Shown: positions 1 to 10,130, counted from the first letter of the stretch. The stretch: DNA of 41,039 bases from Winslowiella iniecta (GCF_001267535.1 NZ_JRXE01000037.1:1-41039), one strand, 5' to 3'. Made by a program: numbers and translations. Notes: a model not told the origin generated them from the letters alone.

Positions 1-36
1 GGTCTCCCCATGCGAGAGTAGGGAACTGCCAGGCAT
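1..36 (+). rRNA. rrf: 5S ribosomal RNA, 3' end only
   Basis: The first 36 bases match the 3' end of enterobacterial 5S rRNA, including the GCGAGAGTAGGGAACTGCC segment and the terminal GGCAT. The 5' part lies outside the window. A strong hairpin terminator follows at once, as expected for the end of an rrn operon. In E. coli kgtP also lies beside the rrnG operon, so the context agrees. Confidence 0.93.
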
Positions 37-49
37 CAAATTGCGATAA

Positions 50-75
50 CCCTCAGCGAGAGCTGAGGGTTTTTT
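50..75 (+). terminator. Rho-independent terminator of the rRNA operon
   Basis: An 8-bp perfect stem CCCTCAGC/GCTGAGGG closes a GAGA tetraloop and runs straight into six T residues. It sits 13 bases after the 5S rRNA end. Confidence 0.93.
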
Positions 76-228
76 GCGTTTAAATCCCCGCCAAATTCCT
101 TCCCCTAACCCCTCTGACTTCACATAAACTCAGGTAAATATACAAAATATTTACTTAACAATCGTCGAAATGCTTTACTGAACACTTTGGCGCTGAGGAT
201 CAGCAAGGAAAATAAGAGGGCAGTAAAT

Positions 229-1530
229 ATGGCTGAGGTAATAACAGAGCAGGAAAAGCAGCCGGAAACGGCAGAGCAGACAAAAAAACGCATCTGGGCG
301 ATTGTTGGCGCTTCATCGGGGAATCTGGTCGAGTGGTTTGATTTCTATGTTTATTCATTCTGCTCACTCTATTTTGCGCATATATTCTTTCCGGCAGGAG
401 ATACCACCACTCAGTTAGTGCAAACCGCCGGAGTATTCGCCGCTGGCTTTCTGATGCGTCCCATTGGCGGCTGGTTATTTGGCTATATCGCCGATAAGCA
501 CGGGCGTAAAACCTCAATGCTGATCTCAGTTTGCATGATGTGCTTTGGCTCACTGGTGATTGCCTGCTTACCGGGTTATGCCACATTGGGGATTTGGGCA
601 CCAGTATTGCTGCTGCTGGCACGACTATTTCAGGGACTTTCAGTGGGTGGTGAGTATGGCACCAGTGCCACCTATATGAGTGAAGTCGCGGTTGAAGGGC
701 GCAAAGGTTTCTACGCCTCATTCCAGTATGTCACGCTCATTGGTGGGCAGCTGATGGCACTGTTAACGGTGGTAATCCTGCAACAGGTTCTGTCTGACGA
801 AGATCTTCGAAGCTGGGGCTGGCGTATTCCTTTTGCGATAGGTGCGGTGCTGGCGATTGTCGCGCTGTATCTGCGTCGTTCACTTAACGAAACCTCCGAT
901 CATAAAACACGTGCGCACAAGGATGCCGGTAGCTTACGTGGTCTGTGGAAGCATCGTCGTGCCTTTATTATGGTGCTGGGATTCACGGCTGGCGGTTCGT
1001 TAAGCTTTTATACCTTTACCACCTATATGCAGAAGTACCTGGTGAACACGTCGGGAATGGATGCGAAGACCGCCAGTGCATTGATGACGGCAGCGCTGTT
1101 TATCTTTATGTTAGTGCAACCATTGATTGGCGCTTTATCGGATAAGATCGGTCGCCGCAGTTCTATGCTGATCTTTGGTGGCTTTGCGGCGCTGCTGACG
1201 GTGCCGATCCTGACGGTACTGCAAAGTGTTAACAACACCTGGATCGCCTTTGCGCTGGTAATGATCGCGCTATTGATCACCAGTTTTTATACCTCGATCA
1301 GCGGTATTCTGAAGGCGGAGATGTTCCCACCGGAAGTGCGGGCACTGGGCGTGGGCTTATCCTATGCGGTGGCGAACGCCATTTTTGGTGGCTCAGCGGA
1401 ATATGTCGCGCTGTCACTGAAAGCGGCGGGCAATGAAACCAGTTTCTTCTGGTATGTGTCGGCGATGGGCGCGGTGGCATTTGTGGTGTCGCTGATGCTG
1501 CATCGCAGAGGTAAAGGCATTAAGCTCTGA
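229..1530 (+). CDS. kgtP: Alpha-ketoglutarate permease KgtP (MFS, metabolite:H+ symporter)
   Basis: This inner-membrane transporter takes up 2-oxoglutarate with protons. The 433-residue product has about 12 hydrophobic segments and is very close to E. coli KgtP (432 residues). It carries the family stretch around [15 protein letters not shown] near the N-terminus, the loop 2-3 MFS motif ADKHGRK, and LSDKIGRR in the matching loop of the second half. An in-frame TTG at 187 would add 14 residues, but the ATG at 229 follows AAGAGGG at good spacing and gives the family N-terminus, so it is preferred. It converges with yfiM with no intergenic base between the stop codons. Confidence 0.95.
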   Translation: MAEVITEQEKQPETAEQTKKRIWAIVGASSGNLVEWFDFYVYSFCSLYFAHIFFPAGDTTTQLVQTAGVFAAGFLMRPIGGWLFGYIADKHGRKTSMLISVCMMCFGSLVIACLPGYATLGIWAPVLLLLARLFQGLSVGGEYGTSATYMSEVAVEGRKGFYASFQYVTLIGGQLMALLTVVILQQVLSDEDLRSWGWRIPFAIGAVLAIVALYLRRSLNETSDHKTRAHKDAGSLRGLWKHRRAFIMVLGFTAGGSLSFYTFTTYMQKYLVNTSGMDAKTASALMTAALFIFMLVQPLIGALSDKIGRRSSMLIFGGFAALLTVPILTVLQSVNNTWIAFALVMIALLITSFYTSISGILKAEMFPPEVRALGVGLSYAVANAIFGGSAEYVALSLKAAGNETSFFWYVSAMGAVAFVVSLMLHRRGKGIKL

Positions 1531-1851
1531 TTATTGCCCGATATTCCATAATGCATAGCCGGTGGCAGCACCGGCTACATCCCAGGCAAAATCCTTCCAG
1601 CTCCAGCCGGTTCCTGTTGCACGGCTGTCATACAACTCTTTGGCGGCACCGAGACTGATGGCAAACATCAGGCCAAAGCTGTTGCTGCGCGTATCGCTCC
1701 AGTGCTGTTTCTGACCATACTCGTTGCCGGCGGCAGAGATCACCGCCGAGGCAATAAAGTGCTGAGCTTTATCTTTACCGGTCCACTCGTCCTGCGCCAT
1801 ATGGCTACAGCCGGTGCAGAAAATAACTGGCAGAAGCAGATATTTAACCAT
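1531..1851 (-). CDS. yfiM: YfiM family lipoprotein (DUF2279)
   Basis: A 106-residue protein close in length and sequence to E. coli YfiM. A short hydrophobic signal ends in a lipobox-like CTGC, so it is probably a lipoprotein. The conserved segments [25 protein letters not shown] and [13 protein letters not shown] are all present. The ATG at 1851 gives the family N-terminus (MVKYLLLP). An upstream in-frame codon would add nine residues and is less likely. Its function is unknown. The gene follows pssA on the same strand, but a terminator lies between them, so separate transcription is probable. Confidence 0.88.
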   Translation of the reverse strand: MVKYLLLPVIFCTGCSHMAQDEWTGKDKAQHFIASAVISAAGNEYGQKQHWSDTRSNSFGLMFAISLGAAKELYDSRATGTGWSWKDFAWDVAGAATGYALWNIGQ

Positions 1852-1863
1852 TGATAGCCCAAT

Positions 1864-1890
1864 AAAAAGCCCCGTCACAGTGCGGGGCTT
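1864..1890 (-). terminator. Terminator downstream of pssA
   Basis: The stem AAGCCCCG/CGGGGCTT has an 8-base loop and is followed on the minus strand by a run of five T. It lies 11 bp beyond the pssA stop codon. Confidence 0.85.
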
Positions 1891-1900
1891 ACAGCATTAA

Positions 1901-3256
1901 TCAGAGTATACGGCTGATCAGCCGGTCAATACGGATGCGGCGTAAGCGTCGAATCAGCTTGCGCACTTTAACCGGGTATTCAGCGATACTGTCTAAATCA
2001 CGGAAGTGTTTTACCACCGTGGTATGGGTTCGAATTAATGCCAGTTCGCGTTCGCGCTGTTCTGTCAGCTGTTGCAGCGGATCATGAATCAACACCGCAT
2101 TTTCCAGATCCAGGCGCCATGCGCGCGGATTAAGGTTATTGCCGGTAATCAGCATCCATTCGTCATCTACCCACATGCCTTTCAGGTGATAGCTGTTTTC
2201 ACCATCTTTCCACAGTCTGACGGTCAGCTGGCCACTGGTAACATAGTATTGCAGGCGACTCAGGAAACGCCGCAGATTGATTTCGTACAGATAAGGCAGC
2301 GCGCCGATAATCTTAAACGGCTGATCTTCCGGAATATAGAAGTCGTTGGCGGTCTTGTCACCAATGATAATTTCCACTTCTTTACCCTGGCGCAACAGAT
2401 AAATGATGTTGCGCACCAGCAGGGCTGGCAGGTTGAAGTAAGGGGTGCAGAGCGTCAGTTTCTGCTCGGCGCACGGCATCAGATGGTAGATGGTTTTGTT
2501 CAGCAGACTGCGTTTGCCGAGGCCAACTAACGGAGTAACCGCCAGCTGTTCATTATTGGCATCGCCGGTAAAGTGATAATCAAAACCCCGCAGATCCTGG
2601 CGGAACTGACGGGTTTCATTTTTAATTTCCGGGCTTTTCGGGCGTTCGTGCTGATCGAGGCGATGAACCGCTTCTGCCGCTTTAAGATTATTGTCGATCC
2701 AGGCCAGCATGGTGTCGGTCAGTCGATCATTGCGGATGAGCTGGTAGCGGTCATAGCGATATTTGTCATGCTGATGCAGATAGACATCGTTGATGCTGGC
2801 ACCGCTATAAAGCAGAGTATCATCAATGATAAACCCTTTCAGGTGCAGTACGCCGAGCGCCTCACGGGTATTGACCGGAATGCCATAGACCGGAATCGCA
2901 ATCCCCGGATTCTGATCGGCCATCTCACAGTACCAGTCAGCATTGGTTGCCGCTGCTGCTGCGCCAATACGCCCGCGTTGTGCACGATGCCAGTCAACCA
3001 GCACACTGACCTCAAGCTCTGGTCGTGCGCGTTTCGCGGCATAGAGCGCCGACATAATGCTGCGCCCGGCATCGTCATTTTCCAGATAGAGCGCCACAAT
3101 GCAGATGCGACGCGTTGCACCGGCAATTTTTTCCAGCAACGTTTTGCGGAAATCAGCCGGTGAAAACAGCGTTGTCACATCAGCAACTGACTGAGACAGT
3201 TTTGGCAGTTGTGCAAGGTGTTGTTGGTGTTTATTGCGCTTAAATTTGGACAACAT
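1901..3256 (-). CDS. pssA: Phosphatidylserine synthase (CDP-diacylglycerol--serine O-phosphatidyltransferase)
   Basis: The enzyme makes phosphatidylserine from CDP-diacylglycerol and L-serine, the first committed step to phosphatidylethanolamine. The 451-residue product equals E. coli PssA in length. Both phospholipase-D-type HKD motifs are visible: HLKGFIIDD in the first half and HLKGMWVDDEW in the second. The basic C-terminus (VRKLIRRLRRIRIDRLISRIL pattern) fits its peripheral association with ribosomes and membrane. The ATG at 3256 matches the E. coli start MLSKFKRNKHQQH. The GTG one codon upstream is unlikely to be used. Confidence 0.97.
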   Translation of the reverse strand: MLSKFKRNKHQQHLAQLPKLSQSVADVTTLFSPADFRKTLLEKIAGATRRICIVALYLENDDAGRSIMSALYAAKRARPELEVSVLVDWHRAQRGRIGAAAAATNADWYCEMADQNPGIAIPVYGIPVNTREALGVLHLKGFIIDDTLLYSGASINDVYLHQHDKYRYDRYQLIRNDRLTDTMLAWIDNNLKAAEAVHRLDQHERPKSPEIKNETRQFRQDLRGFDYHFTGDANNEQLAVTPLVGLGKRSLLNKTIYHLMPCAEQKLTLCTPYFNLPALLVRNIIYLLRQGKEVEIIIGDKTANDFYIPEDQPFKIIGALPYLYEINLRRFLSRLQYYVTSGQLTVRLWKDGENSYHLKGMWVDDEWMLITGNNLNPRAWRLDLENAVLIHDPLQQLTEQRERELALIRTHTTVVKHFRDLDSIAEYPVKVRKLIRRLRRIRIDRLISRIL

Positions 3257-3373
3257 CACAGTGCGCTTCTTCTCTATTCATTGAGTGGCCTTTTGCCATT
3301 AAATCATGGCTGTAACCAACAATATTACCATCAACTGTAGCGGAAGGCGTTAATTTTACTTTTCTCTACAAGG

Positions 3374-6031
3374 TCAGACAATTGTTGGCGCCAGTGGTAA
3401 AGCCAGGCTGACAATCCCGTCCTCCAGCTGAACATCAATGGAGAATCCCAGCTTGCGTGCCAGGGTAATCATGCCGCGATTACCTGGCATGGTAATACCA
3501 TTCAGCTGTTGCAAGCCATGTTCACGGGTGTAGCCGATCATTTTTTCCAGCAGACGACGCCCTAATCCAAGACCTTTAAGATCGGAGCGTACCAGTACCG
3601 AAAACTCGGCATCAATATTGTCCGCATCAGAGATCGCCCGCGTGACACCGATGATCTCGCTCTCGCCCTGATACTGACGTACTGCGACGATCGCCATTTC
3701 ACGATCGTAGTCGATCTGCGTCATATTGGCTAAGTCATCGTGAGTGAACTCGTTGATCTCGCTAAAGTAGCGATAGTAGAGATCCTCTTTAGTCACCTGA
3801 GCAATAAAGCGCTGTAGCAGCGGCTCATCTTCCGGCAGGATGGGACGAAACAGACAGCGCTGCCCATCTTTCAATTCGACCCACTCTTCCAGCGCATGCG
3901 GATAAGGACGAATGGTGAGGCGATCTTCGACATCACCGGCAAAAGGCGCCAGCTGCATCGTGACATCAAGCAGGGTGAATTCGTCACCGGCTGCCAGCAG
4001 CGGATGAATATCCAGTCGTTGGATATCAGGGCAATCGACAATCAGGTTGGATACCTGCACCAGTACCTGACTGACACCGGCGATATCCAGCGGACGCAAC
4101 GCGCTGCGCCCGCGAATTTTGCCGCTATTAATCGCCTGGATCACCAGATAGCGTGCCAGCGTCATATTCAGCGGCGGTAGCGCGACCACCGCCTGACGGT
4201 CGGCATGCCACTCGATGCCGCCTTCGCCCAGCATAATAATCGGGCCAAACAGCGGATCCTGCTCGACCACAATGCGTAGCTCCTGCGCACCGGCGCGATT
4301 AGCCATGCTTTGCACCAACAGGCCATGGATGCGTGCCTGCGGCCAGGCCAGTTTCACACGATCAATAATCGCATCGGCGGCCTGCTGCACTTCACTGGCG
4401 GTGCGCAGATAGAGCATGACACCCTGAACTTCTGACTTATGCGGAATATCCGGTGAACGCAGCTTCAGCGCCACCGGATAGCCAATTTGCCCGGCGATAT
4501 GCACCGCCTCCACACTGTCATTAGCGATCCAGGTCGGCAGGGTAGTCAGCCCATAGGCCTGGAGAATCGCCTGGACTTCATGGGTATCCAGCGTGGTTGG
4601 CCCGGCGTTTAGCGCCTGCTGAATCAGCTGATGCGCGTAAGCGGTATCCTGCTGCAAACTTGGCGGTAATGCTGGTGTTTCGCGCAGCTGCTTCTGGTTA
4701 CGCCGGTATTCCACCATATGCATAAAGGCGGTGATGGTGCCTTCCGGGGTGCGATAGGTGGGAATGCCGGCATCGCTGAACGCCCGCCGCGCTTCCAGTG
4801 ATGAGTACTCGCCGCACCAGTTAGTCAACAGAGTGACAGCATTGCCACGCGGATGCTGTTTGATGCCCTCAATCAGTCGCTGTGCCGTCACGGTGGCGGG
4901 GGCCACGGCGCTCGGGGCATGGACGATCATCAGCGCATCAAAATCATGACTGTCCAGCAGTAAGCTCAGCGCGTGCAGATAGTGCTCTGGCGTGGCATCG
5001 TCTTTTAAGTCGAGTGGATTACCCGGTGTGATGTCCGCCGGTAGCCCGGCAGCTAAAGCGGTGAGCGTGCTGTCGCTGAGATGAGCCAGTTTCCCCTTGC
5101 GCGCATCAAGTGCATCGAGCGCCAGCGCGGCCGGCGCGGCGCCGTTACTGACAATCATCAGGCGTTCGCCGCGCAGCGGGCGCATATGGCTCAGGGTTTC
5201 GACCGCAGAAAATAGCTCATGAGTATCCTGCACGCGCAATAATCCGGCGCGCTGGATCGCAGCATCCCAGGCAGCATCAAGTCCCGAATGGGTTTTCAAC
5301 AACGCTTGCGCCTGCGCGCTGCGCCCACTTTTGATCACCAGAATCGGTTTATTACGTGAGGCGCTGCGGGCTGCTGAGACAAACCGGCGTGCATCGCTCA
5401 GATGTTCAAGATAGAGCAGAATGGCGCTGGTTTTACCGTCGCGGGCGAGAAAGTCGAGCAGGTCATCGGCATCGATATCCAGGCTGTCACCCAGCGCGAT
5501 AAACCACGAGAAGCCCAGCTGGCGCTGTTGCGCCCAGTCGAGAATGGTGTTGGAGACCGCCGCCGACTGCGAAATAAATGCCAGCTTACCTTTCTCAATC
5601 GGTACCGGAGAGAAACTGGCATTCAGCCCCTGCCAGGGAGCCAGCAATCCAAGGCTGTTCGGCCCCAGTAAGCGGATTTGCCACTGACTGGCGCAGGCTT
5701 TCAGCTCGGCAAGCTGGCTTTCGGGGGCAGAGAGAATGATGCAGGCTTTACAACCGCGCTCTCCCAGTTGTTGTAATAAGCTCAGGTTACGGCTGGCGTT
5801 AGTACAGATCACCGCCAGATCGGGAGCCAGCGGCAGGCTGGCAATATCCGGCCAGGCGAGCACGCCGCATACCGCTTTATATTGAGGCGTAACCGGCAGA
5901 ATCGGGCCGCTGAAATTGCCATCGAGCAGATTACGCATCATCAGATAACCCGCACGTTGCGGTTTGGTTGATGCGCCTATCACCGCAATCGATTTAGGAC
6001 GTAACAGCGCTTCCAGCCCACGTTGGCTCAT
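3374..6031 (-). CDS. patZ: Protein lysine acetyltransferase PatZ (Pka/YfiQ)
   Basis: PatZ acetylates lysines of metabolic enzymes, classically acetyl-CoA synthetase, using acetyl-CoA. The 885-residue product matches the E. coli protein (886) end to end. It has an N-terminal CoA-binding/NDP-forming acyl-CoA-synthetase-like region (residues about 8-450, with SIAVIGAS and GPNSLGLLAPWQG), an ATP-grasp-like region (about 480-700, with GYPVALKLRSPDIPHKSEV) and a C-terminal GNAT domain (about 725-880) whose acetyl-CoA loop reads LKGLGLGRRL. The tapT stop codon lies 33 bp upstream on the same strand, so co-transcription is likely. Confidence 0.96.
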   Translation of the reverse strand: MSQRGLEALLRPKSIAVIGASTKPQRAGYLMMRNLLDGNFSGPILPVTPQYKAVCGVLAWPDIASLPLAPDLAVICTNASRNLSLLQQLGERGCKACIILSAPESQLAELKACASQWQIRLLGPNSLGLLAPWQGLNASFSPVPIEKGKLAFISQSAAVSNTILDWAQQRQLGFSWFIALGDSLDIDADDLLDFLARDGKTSAILLYLEHLSDARRFVSAARSASRNKPILVIKSGRSAQAQALLKTHSGLDAAWDAAIQRAGLLRVQDTHELFSAVETLSHMRPLRGERLMIVSNGAAPAALALDALDARKGKLAHLSDSTLTALAAGLPADITPGNPLDLKDDATPEHYLHALSLLLDSHDFDALMIVHAPSAVAPATVTAQRLIEGIKQHPRGNAVTLLTNWCGEYSSLEARRAFSDAGIPTYRTPEGTITAFMHMVEYRRNQKQLRETPALPPSLQQDTAYAHQLIQQALNAGPTTLDTHEVQAILQAYGLTTLPTWIANDSVEAVHIAGQIGYPVALKLRSPDIPHKSEVQGVMLYLRTASEVQQAADAIIDRVKLAWPQARIHGLLVQSMANRAGAQELRIVVEQDPLFGPIIMLGEGGIEWHADRQAVVALPPLNMTLARYLVIQAINSGKIRGRSALRPLDIAGVSQVLVQVSNLIVDCPDIQRLDIHPLLAAGDEFTLLDVTMQLAPFAGDVEDRLTIRPYPHALEEWVELKDGQRCLFRPILPEDEPLLQRFIAQVTKEDLYYRYFSEINEFTHDDLANMTQIDYDREMAIVAVRQYQGESEIIGVTRAISDADNIDAEFSVLVRSDLKGLGLGRRLLEKMIGYTREHGLQQLNGITMPGNRGMITLARKLGFSIDVQLEDGIVSLALPLAPTIV

Positions 6032-6064
6032 TTCCTGCTCCCGAAAACATTGAATAGCCTGATT

Positions 6065-6766
6065 CTAAACGCTTTCGGTTACTTCTGCCGTGAGATGGAT
6101 TGGATGATGAGGTTTTCCCGCCAGATAACGTTGCCGGAACAGGCTGAAATGATTGGCCAGCGCCTGGGCTGCTGAGCTGTCACCGGCCTGCGCTAATAAT
6201 TCGGCAGCGACTTCGGCGGTGCAATGCTGTCCGGCACCATGAGCTTCGCGCAGTGTGTAGTTAGACGGTGTGGTCAGCGTCAGCGACATCACCGGCAGGG
6301 CATCGAGCCACGGGCTTTTGCGAAACATCTTCCGCGCTTCGGTCCAGGTGCCATCCAGCATGATAAACAGCGGCGGCTTCCCGCTTAGCGGCGGCGTATT
6401 CAGTACCGGACGTCCGGCATCGGCATAGGATTCGGGAAATACCACCATCGGTTGTACGTGCGGATTCTGCACCGCGGCAAGCAGCGCCGGGTCTGGCTCG
6501 GTGCGCGACCAGCCAAAAGCCTGGGTGTCCGGCAGAATATCGGCTATCAACCGCCCGGTATTGCTGGGTTTCATTGGCTCAGTATCGAACATTACCAGAC
6601 AAAAACGGCTGCGTGCGGGCTGAGGCGCGAGGGTGGCACACAAACAATTTTTTTGCGGCAGCAAACAGCGCTGACAGCGAATGATGCGATTTCCACGTGC
6701 AAGAAAAGGGCGGGTGGCGCGGGCGAGACGCTCAGCGCGTAAACGGAGGACGGCGTTTTCGTTCAT
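6065..6766 (-). CDS. tapT: tRNA-uridine aminocarboxypropyltransferase TapT (DTW domain, YfiP)
   Basis: A DTW-domain enzyme. The family transfers the 3-amino-3-carboxypropyl group of SAM to tRNA uridine 47 (acp3U). The 233-residue product matches E. coli YfiP (232). The N-terminal zinc-type cysteines CQRCLLPQKNCLC, the conserved FDTEPMKPSNTGRLI stretch and the signature LDGTW are all visible. It precedes patZ by 33 bp, the same order as in E. coli. Confidence 0.93.
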   Translation of the reverse strand: MNENAVLRLRAERLARATRPFLARGNRIIRCQRCLLPQKNCLCATLAPQPARSRFCLVMFDTEPMKPSNTGRLIADILPDTQAFGWSRTEPDPALLAAVQNPHVQPMVVFPESYADAGRPVLNTPPLSGKPPLFIMLDGTWTEARKMFRKSPWLDALPVMSLTLTTPSNYTLREAHGAGQHCTAEVAAELLAQAGDSSAAQALANHFSLFRQRYLAGKPHHPIHLTAEVTESV

Positions 6767-6819
6767 AAGGCGGTATCTGAGGAAAACTCTATATTATCCG
6801 AAAATCCTCGACAAACGTA

Positions 6820-6844
6820 GGGCGGTATTTTCACCGCCCTTTTT
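6820..6844 (+). terminator. Hairpin with T-tract between tapT and trxC
   Basis: The stem GGGCGGT/ACCGCCC is followed by five T on the plus strand. On the minus strand, the direction of trxC just upstream, the 3' flank is only moderately T-rich. It most likely still ends trxC transcription, because no plus-strand gene precedes it. Confidence 0.65.
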
Positions 6845-6854
6845 GCTGCTTCAA

Positions 6855-7274
6855 TCAAAGTGACTCATCCAGCCATGCAGAGAAGGGGGCTTTTGGCATT
6901 GCGCCGTTCAACATATCCACCATCTGACCCTGCTTAAACAGCATAATGGTCGGAATACTGCGGATACGGAAACGGGCACTCAGCTCGGGTTGCGCTTCCG
7001 TGTTAACCTTTATAAAGCGCACCTTACCGCTGCGCTCTGCCGCCACATCTTCATAAACTGGCGCGAAGTTAAGACAAGGGCCGCACCACGGTGCCCAGAA
7101 ATCAACCACTACCGGCAGATCATCCTGCAGGTATTTATCAAAAGTCTCGGTTGTGGCGTTAATCACCTCACCGTCGAATAACTCGCTACCGCAACGACCG
7201 CATTTCGCCTTGTCACTGATACGATCTTCCGGAACGCGATTCGTTGCCTGGCATGATGCACAAACCGTATTCAT
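6855..7274 (-). CDS. trxC: Thioredoxin 2 (TrxC)
   Basis: A cytoplasmic disulfide reductase of 139 residues, the same length as E. coli TrxC. An N-terminal zinc-finger extension carries two CxxC pairs (CASC and CGRC), and the thioredoxin fold has the active site WCGPC. The cis-proline region reads [11 protein letters not shown]. The ATG at 7274 follows GAGGTGA. E. coli trxC is regulated by OxyR. An AT-rich stretch upstream could hold such a site, but I cannot define one. Confidence 0.96.
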   Translation of the reverse strand: MNTVCASCQATNRVPEDRISDKAKCGRCGSELFDGEVINATTETFDKYLQDDLPVVVDFWAPWCGPCLNFAPVYEDVAAERSGKVRFIKVNTEAQPELSARFRIRSIPTIMLFKQGQMVDMLNGAMPKAPFSAWLDESL

Positions 7275-7387
7275 TGTTCACCTCAAAAAGTCGGTTATTG
7301 GTGAGCGTTTACTTACCGCTCTGCACATTTATTTAGGCTAATTATCGATCGGGCTTGCCACATCAACAACGTGGAATCCTCAATGGG

Positions 7388-7425
7388 TATAATAGTTAAT
7401 AGCTTTTGGTGGAAGTTAATAGCTT
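7388..7425 (+). promoter_or_regulatory. Candidate yfiF promoter and repeated leader element
   Basis: A perfect -10 hexamer TATAAT lies at 7388-7393 with no convincing -35 box. The 12-mer AGTTAATAGCTT then occurs twice, at 7394-7405 and 7414-7425, a 20-bp repeat spacing just after the expected transcription start. This could be a regulator-binding tandem or chance. Confidence 0.45.
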
Positions 7426-7481
7426 AGCGTGGTCACATCAGGTAATCTGCGCGCTTCGCGCTCAGCCAGGTGGAGGAAAAG

Positions 7482-8516
7482 ATGAACGACGAATTTAAAG
7501 GTAAAAGCGGCAAAGTCAAAGTGATGTATGTCCGCGGTGATGACGAGAATGAAAAGCGTGGAAACAGTAATCCACGTACCGGTAAAGGTGGCCGTCCGGC
7601 CGCATCTCGTCAGGATGGCAATCGTCGTCCTTCCCGAAATGCTGAAGATAAGCCCCGCGGCGGGCGCGATAGCGGTCATAGTGACTCGCCATGGCGCACG
7701 GTTTCACGTGCTCCAGCAGATGATAGCAAGCCCGATCACGGTGGTATCAGCGGGAAAAGTTATATTGATCCAGAGCAGCTGCGTCGTCAGCGCATGGAAG
7801 AAACCCGCGTGTATGGCGAAAATGCCTGTCAGGCGCTGTTTCAAAGCCGTCCTGAATGCATCGTGCGTGCATGGTTTGTTCAGGAAGTTACACCACGTTT
7901 CCGTGAAGCGTTGCGCTGGATGGCGGCCAACCGCAAAGCCTACCATGTGGTAGATGAAGCGGAACTGGCAAAAGCATCCGGTACTGAGCATCACGGCGGC
8001 GTTTGCTTCCTGATTAAGAAGCGCTCCGGCATGCCGGTGAGCCAGTGGTTATCGACTGCGGGCGAAAAAGATTGCGTGCTGGCGCTGGAAGATATCGGCA
8101 ACCCGCACAACCTCGGTGGCATTATGCGTAGCTGTGCCCACTTTGGTGCCAAAGGTTTGCTGGTGGACGATGCTTCACTGCTGGAATCCGGTGCGGCTGT
8201 TCGTACCGCCGAAGGTGGCGCGGAGCATGTGCAGGCGATTAGCGGCGAAAGCTTTGTTGCTGGTCTGGATGCATTCCGTAAAGCGGGTTACACCATTGTC
8301 ACCACTTCCAGCCATAAAGGCACGCCGCTGGCGAAAGCACAGCTGCCGGCTAAAGTGGTACTGGTGCTGGGACAGGAACGTGATGGTCTGTCAGACAGCG
8401 CATGGCAGCAGGGTGACCTGAGCGTGTCGATTGGCGGTACCGGCAAGGTGGAAAGCCTGAACGTTTCCGTTGCGACCGGTGTGCTGTTGGCAGAATGGTG
8501 GCGTCAGAATAGTTAA
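7482..8516 (+). CDS. yfiF: SpoU-family tRNA/rRNA methyltransferase YfiF
   Basis: A probable SAM-dependent RNA ribose methyltransferase of the SPOUT/TrmH class; the target is not established. The 344-residue product closely matches E. coli YfiF. It has a basic, Gly/Arg-rich N-terminal tail (about residues 1-95), a TrmH substrate-binding domain (about 100-180, with [16 protein letters not shown]), and a C-terminal trefoil-knot domain with [27 protein letters not shown] and [11 protein letters not shown]. The ATG at 7482 follows GGAGG at ideal spacing. The in-frame GTG at 7470 overlaps that ribosome site and is rejected. Confidence 0.93.
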   Translation: MNDEFKGKSGKVKVMYVRGDDENEKRGNSNPRTGKGGRPAASRQDGNRRPSRNAEDKPRGGRDSGHSDSPWRTVSRAPADDSKPDHGGISGKSYIDPEQLRRQRMEETRVYGENACQALFQSRPECIVRAWFVQEVTPRFREALRWMAANRKAYHVVDEAELAKASGTEHHGGVCFLIKKRSGMPVSQWLSTAGEKDCVLALEDIGNPHNLGGIMRSCAHFGAKGLLVDDASLLESGAAVRTAEGGAEHVQAISGESFVAGLDAFRKAGYTIVTTSSHKGTPLAKAQLPAKVVLVLGQERDGLSDSAWQQGDLSVSIGGTGKVESLNVSVATGVLLAEWWRQNS

Positions 8517-8538
8517 TTGACTATTTTGCTGCCACAAT

Positions 8539-8566
8539 AAAAAACGGGCTTTCGCCCGTTTTTTTT
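8539..8566. terminator. Bidirectional terminator between yfiF and emrB
   Basis: A GC stem CGGGC/GCCCG with a four-base loop is extended by A/T pairs. A-rich and T-rich arms on the two sides give a U-tract in both directions. It separates the convergent yfiF and emrB genes. Confidence 0.9.
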
Positions 8567-8577
8567 ATCCCTGAAAA

Positions 8578-10113
8578 TCAGTGCGCGCCACCGCCTCCGC
8601 TGCCGGAACCAAACGGCGGACGGGCAAACCATACCAGCACCAGCAGAATCACAAACACCCCCGCTGAAGCCCAGAAGATCTCATTAGCCGAAATAATCAG
8701 CCCCTGATTGGTAATCTGCTGCGCAATATATGCGGAAGCCTGCTGCTGCGTCATGCCGAGCTGTTCCAGTTGCCGGTAGGTTTCCTGCGAGTTGAGATTA
8801 AACGGCGTAATCGACTCGGTCAGATAGCTGTGGTGCATCGACTCACGGTTAGTCCACAGGGTGGTGGTGATCGAGGTACCAATGGAACCGGCAAGGGTTC
8901 GGGTAAAGTTCGACAAACTGGATGCTGCCGCCAGCCGCTCAGGCGGTAAGCCCGAAAGGGTGATGGTGGTCAGTGGCATAAAGAAGCAGGCCACGGCAAA
9001 GCCCTGAATAAACTGCGGCCACGCGGACGCGGCGAAATCCATACCTGGCTCGAAGGTGTAAGCACGCCAGTAGAAGCAGACGGCATACATAATAAAGCTA
9101 AAGGTGACCAGCCGTCGCATATCCAGCTTATGGGCAAAACGACCAATTATCGGCGACAGGATCACCGGGATAATCCCTACTGGTGCCGATGCCAGACCCG
9201 CCCAGGTCGCGGTATAACCGTAGACCTCCTGCAATAGCTGCGGCAATAGCACTATCGAGCCAAAGTAGAGCATATAGGCAAGGCTGATCGACAAGCAGCC
9301 GATAGTAAAGTTACGCGACTTAAACAGCGACAGGTCGACTATCGGGTTGTCGTCGGTTAACTCCCACACCAGCAATGCCAGTAGCGATATTACCGCCACC
9401 ACCGTCAGGATGATTATCTCGGTCGAGTTAAACCAGTCCAGCTCTTTACCCTGATCGAGCATCACCTGCAGGCAGCCGACCCCCAGCACCAGCAGCACCA
9501 GACCGACAGTATCAATCGGCCTGATTTCGGTTTTGGTTTCGCGGCTCCGCAGCGTTTGCAGTGCCAGCATCACCACCACCGCACCAATTGGCACGTTGAT
9601 AAAGAAGATCCAACCCCAGTGATAGTTATCGCTAATCCAGCCGCCAAGTATCGGGCCGCAGATTGGCGCGACAATCACCGTCATCGCCCAAAGTGACAGG
9701 GCGATACTGCGTTTGGCGGGCGGATAGTTGCTCAGCAACAGGCTCTGAGACAGCGGAATCAGTGGGCCGGCAACAATACCCTGAAGCACGCGGAAAAAGA
9801 TCAGCATGCCCAGGCTGTCAGCCATACCGCATAACCACGAGGCTACCGCAAACGCGGCGGTAGACCACAGGAACAGTTTGACCTCACCGACCCGTTTCGC
9901 CAGCCAGCCGGTAATCGGAATCGAGATAGCATTGGCGACGCCAAACGAGGTGATAACCCAGGTGCCCTGAGAGTTAGAGGCACCGAGGTTACCGGCAATC
10001 GTCGGGATTGCCACGTTAGCGATGGTGGAGTCCAGAACCTGCATAAACGTCGCCAGTGATAAGGCGATGGTCATCAGGACCAGCTGGGCTCCCTCAAGCG
10101 GTTTTTGTGCCAT
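8578..10113 (-). CDS. emrB: Multidrug efflux MFS transporter EmrB (14-TMS DHA2 family)
   Basis: The inner-membrane pump of the EmrAB-TolC system, which exports hydrophobic compounds and uncouplers. The 511-residue product matches E. coli EmrB (512) almost throughout. It has the DHA2 N-terminus (LATFMQVLDSTIANVAIPTI), motif A-like AKRVGEVKLF, motif C-like GPILGGWISDNYHWGWIFFIN, and the conserved periplasmic loop with NRESMHH. The C-terminus is Gly-rich (GSGSGGGGAH). It starts 17 bp after the emrA stop codon. Confidence 0.97.
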   Translation of the reverse strand: MAQKPLEGAQLVLMTIALSLATFMQVLDSTIANVAIPTIAGNLGASNSQGTWVITSFGVANAISIPITGWLAKRVGEVKLFLWSTAAFAVASWLCGMADSLGMLIFFRVLQGIVAGPLIPLSQSLLLSNYPPAKRSIALSLWAMTVIVAPICGPILGGWISDNYHWGWIFFINVPIGAVVVMLALQTLRSRETKTEIRPIDTVGLVLLVLGVGCLQVMLDQGKELDWFNSTEIIILTVVAVISLLALLVWELTDDNPIVDLSLFKSRNFTIGCLSISLAYMLYFGSIVLLPQLLQEVYGYTATWAGLASAPVGIIPVILSPIIGRFAHKLDMRRLVTFSFIMYAVCFYWRAYTFEPGMDFAASAWPQFIQGFAVACFFMPLTTITLSGLPPERLAAASSLSNFTRTLAGSIGTSITTTLWTNRESMHHSYLTESITPFNLNSQETYRQLEQLGMTQQQASAYIAQQITNQGLIISANEIFWASAGVFVILLVLVWFARPPFGSGSGGGGAH

Positions 10114-10130
10114 AACAGCCTCCCGCTTTC

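Noticed and set aside
2573-3163. A 196-codon open frame on the plus strand
   Set aside because: It is antisense to pssA and has no independent support.
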